Below, one piece after another: positions 63,579 to 64,000 of a stretch of DNA of 64,000 nucleotides. The notes beneath the pieces were generated by a model. That model did no database searches. It was not told where the DNA came from and saw only the letters and a list, made by a program, of their open reading frames with translations. The DNA comes from Methanolobus tindarius DSM 2278. Lineage in GTDB: Archaea > Halobacteriota > Methanosarcinia > Methanosarcinales > Methanosarcinaceae. Each line of letters begins with the position of its first letter. Within the stretch, counting starts at the first letter, position 1. The translations under genes and the position numbers were made by a program. The DNA lies in the NCBI RefSeq assembly GCF_000504205.1, contig NZ_AZAJ01000001.1, positions 2,950,879 through 3,014,878 on the forward strand. Direction: 5' to 3'.

Positions 63579-64000
63579 TCAATCGTCCTGAATTTCAACT
63601 ACCATGAGGTCTTTTGCGATTATGACCTCGCCTTTGTAGTACTTTCTAATATGGTCGGTTGCTTCCCTGTAACGTCCCTGCATTTGAGGATAGAGGTGTG
63701 TGAGATAGAGTTTTTTTGCTGTTAAGGGATATTCGTCCATCATGAGTGTTAGCAAGTCAGGTGTGGTGTGGTTTGTCATGGGGAATCCCAGCGGGAAGGA
63801 GCATTCATGTATGAGTACATCTGCATCCTCTGCCAGTTCCATGACCTCCTGGCAGGGCTCGGTGTCGCCTGTGTAAACCACGGTTTTGTGGCTGCTTTCT
63901 ATGCGATAGGCAAGGGAATTGTCGGTGTGTGCGGTCTTAGCAGACCTGATATTGCAGTTACAATTGCCTTCTGTACCTTGTGGTATAAATTCCTCTTCTG
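63579..64000 (-). CDS. MBL-fold hydrolase, RNase Z-like (partial, N-terminus outside window)
   Basis: The frame is open from the stop at 63579 to the window edge, about 140 residues of the C-terminal part. It has TAHTDNSLAYRIE, VVYTGDTEPC, the metal ligand segment DVLIHECSFP and the final LYLTHLYPQ. This pattern fits metal-dependent beta-lactamase-fold hydrolases of the RNase Z/ElaC group, which process tRNA 3' ends. A different MBL function is possible because the first metal motif is outside the window. Confidence 0.85.
   Translation of the reverse strand, partial: EEEFIPQGTEGNCNCNIRSAKTAHTDNSLAYRIESSHKTVVYTGDTEPCQEVMELAEDADVLIHECSFPLGFPMTNHTTPDLLTLMMDEYPLTAKKLYLTHLYPQMQGRYREATDHIRKYYKGEVIIAKDLMVVEIQDD

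Noticed and set aside
1-64000. Mobile elements, prophage, tRNA, rRNA or CRISPR arrays
   Set aside because: No transposase, integrase, terminal repeats with target duplications, tRNA cloverleaf or repeat-spacer pattern was found on reading both strands.

Overview
The window comes from a methylotrophic methanogenic archaeon of the Methanosarcinales. The evidence is a complete methanol-specific methyltransferase pair (mtaC-mtaB) with all expected zinc and corrinoid ligands, a methylcobamide:CoM methyltransferase (mtaA-like), archaeal TATA boxes and GGAGGTGAT-type ribosome binding sites, an archaeal initiation factor aIF1A, PGF-CTERM surface proteins and many multi-PAS sensors. Methanolobus or a close relative is my best guess; that is inference. 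No rRNA, tRNA, CRISPR array, insertion sequence or prophage was seen.

Layout. 0-6 kb: a partial HIT protein, an AT-rich TIR/SEFIR effector-like protein, a PAS histidine kinase and a surface VIT/vWA protein. 6-11 kb: sfsA, then a leftward cassette of a 65-residue peptide with two (I/V)-D-x-W-C motifs, an M4 metalloprotease without a signal peptide that carries a CPPxP repeat array, and a PqqD-radical SAM-SPASM maturase. I consider this the best candidate for an undescribed peptide-modification system. 11-18.6 kb: uracil permease and upp, a chagasin-like inhibitor, satD with DUF3307, a structured small transcript, small proteins and an EamA transporter broken by an in-frame TAA. 19-26 kb: methanol region with an orphan MtaC paralogue, an output-less multi-PAS/GAF sensor and the highly codon-biased mtaCB operon. 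An 18-nt box is shared by the leader-like regions ahead of the sensor and ahead of mtaC. 26-33.6 kb: surface and lipoproteins, a Rieske protein, a cold-shock-like group (DEAD-box helicase, aIF1A, TRAM protein). The aIF1A gene has no ATG, GTG or TTG start and appears to begin at CTG.

33.8-39 kb: hgcA-hgcB, the mercury methylation pair, then an AT-rich insert with a small membrane protein and a PD-(D/E)xK nuclease, then a three-gene operon of ABC-transporter-like parts that all lack membrane segments and signal peptides. 39.7-51 kb: a 36-residue membrane peptide gene with a good promoter, pncB, a winged-helix regulator, a soluble chemoreceptor with five HAMP-like repeats, a U32/DUF3656 protein and an Rsm22-type methyltransferase. 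51-57.8 kb: a corrinoid-protein cap domain without its B12 domain, a TPR protein, a polytopic membrane protein, Maf, two surface lipoproteins, mtaA and a RimK-type ligase. 58-64 kb: two tandemly duplicated Cache-HAMP chemoreceptors, a DJ-1/PfpI protein and a partial MBL-fold hydrolase.

How it fits together. MtaB transfers the methyl group of methanol to the corrinoid of MtaC and MtaA passes it to coenzyme M. The orphan MtaC, the sensor and the shared leader box suggest a local regulatory layer on methanol use. HgcA and HgcB use corrinoid chemistry for mercury. Three chemoreceptors indicate a motile, taxis-competent cell.
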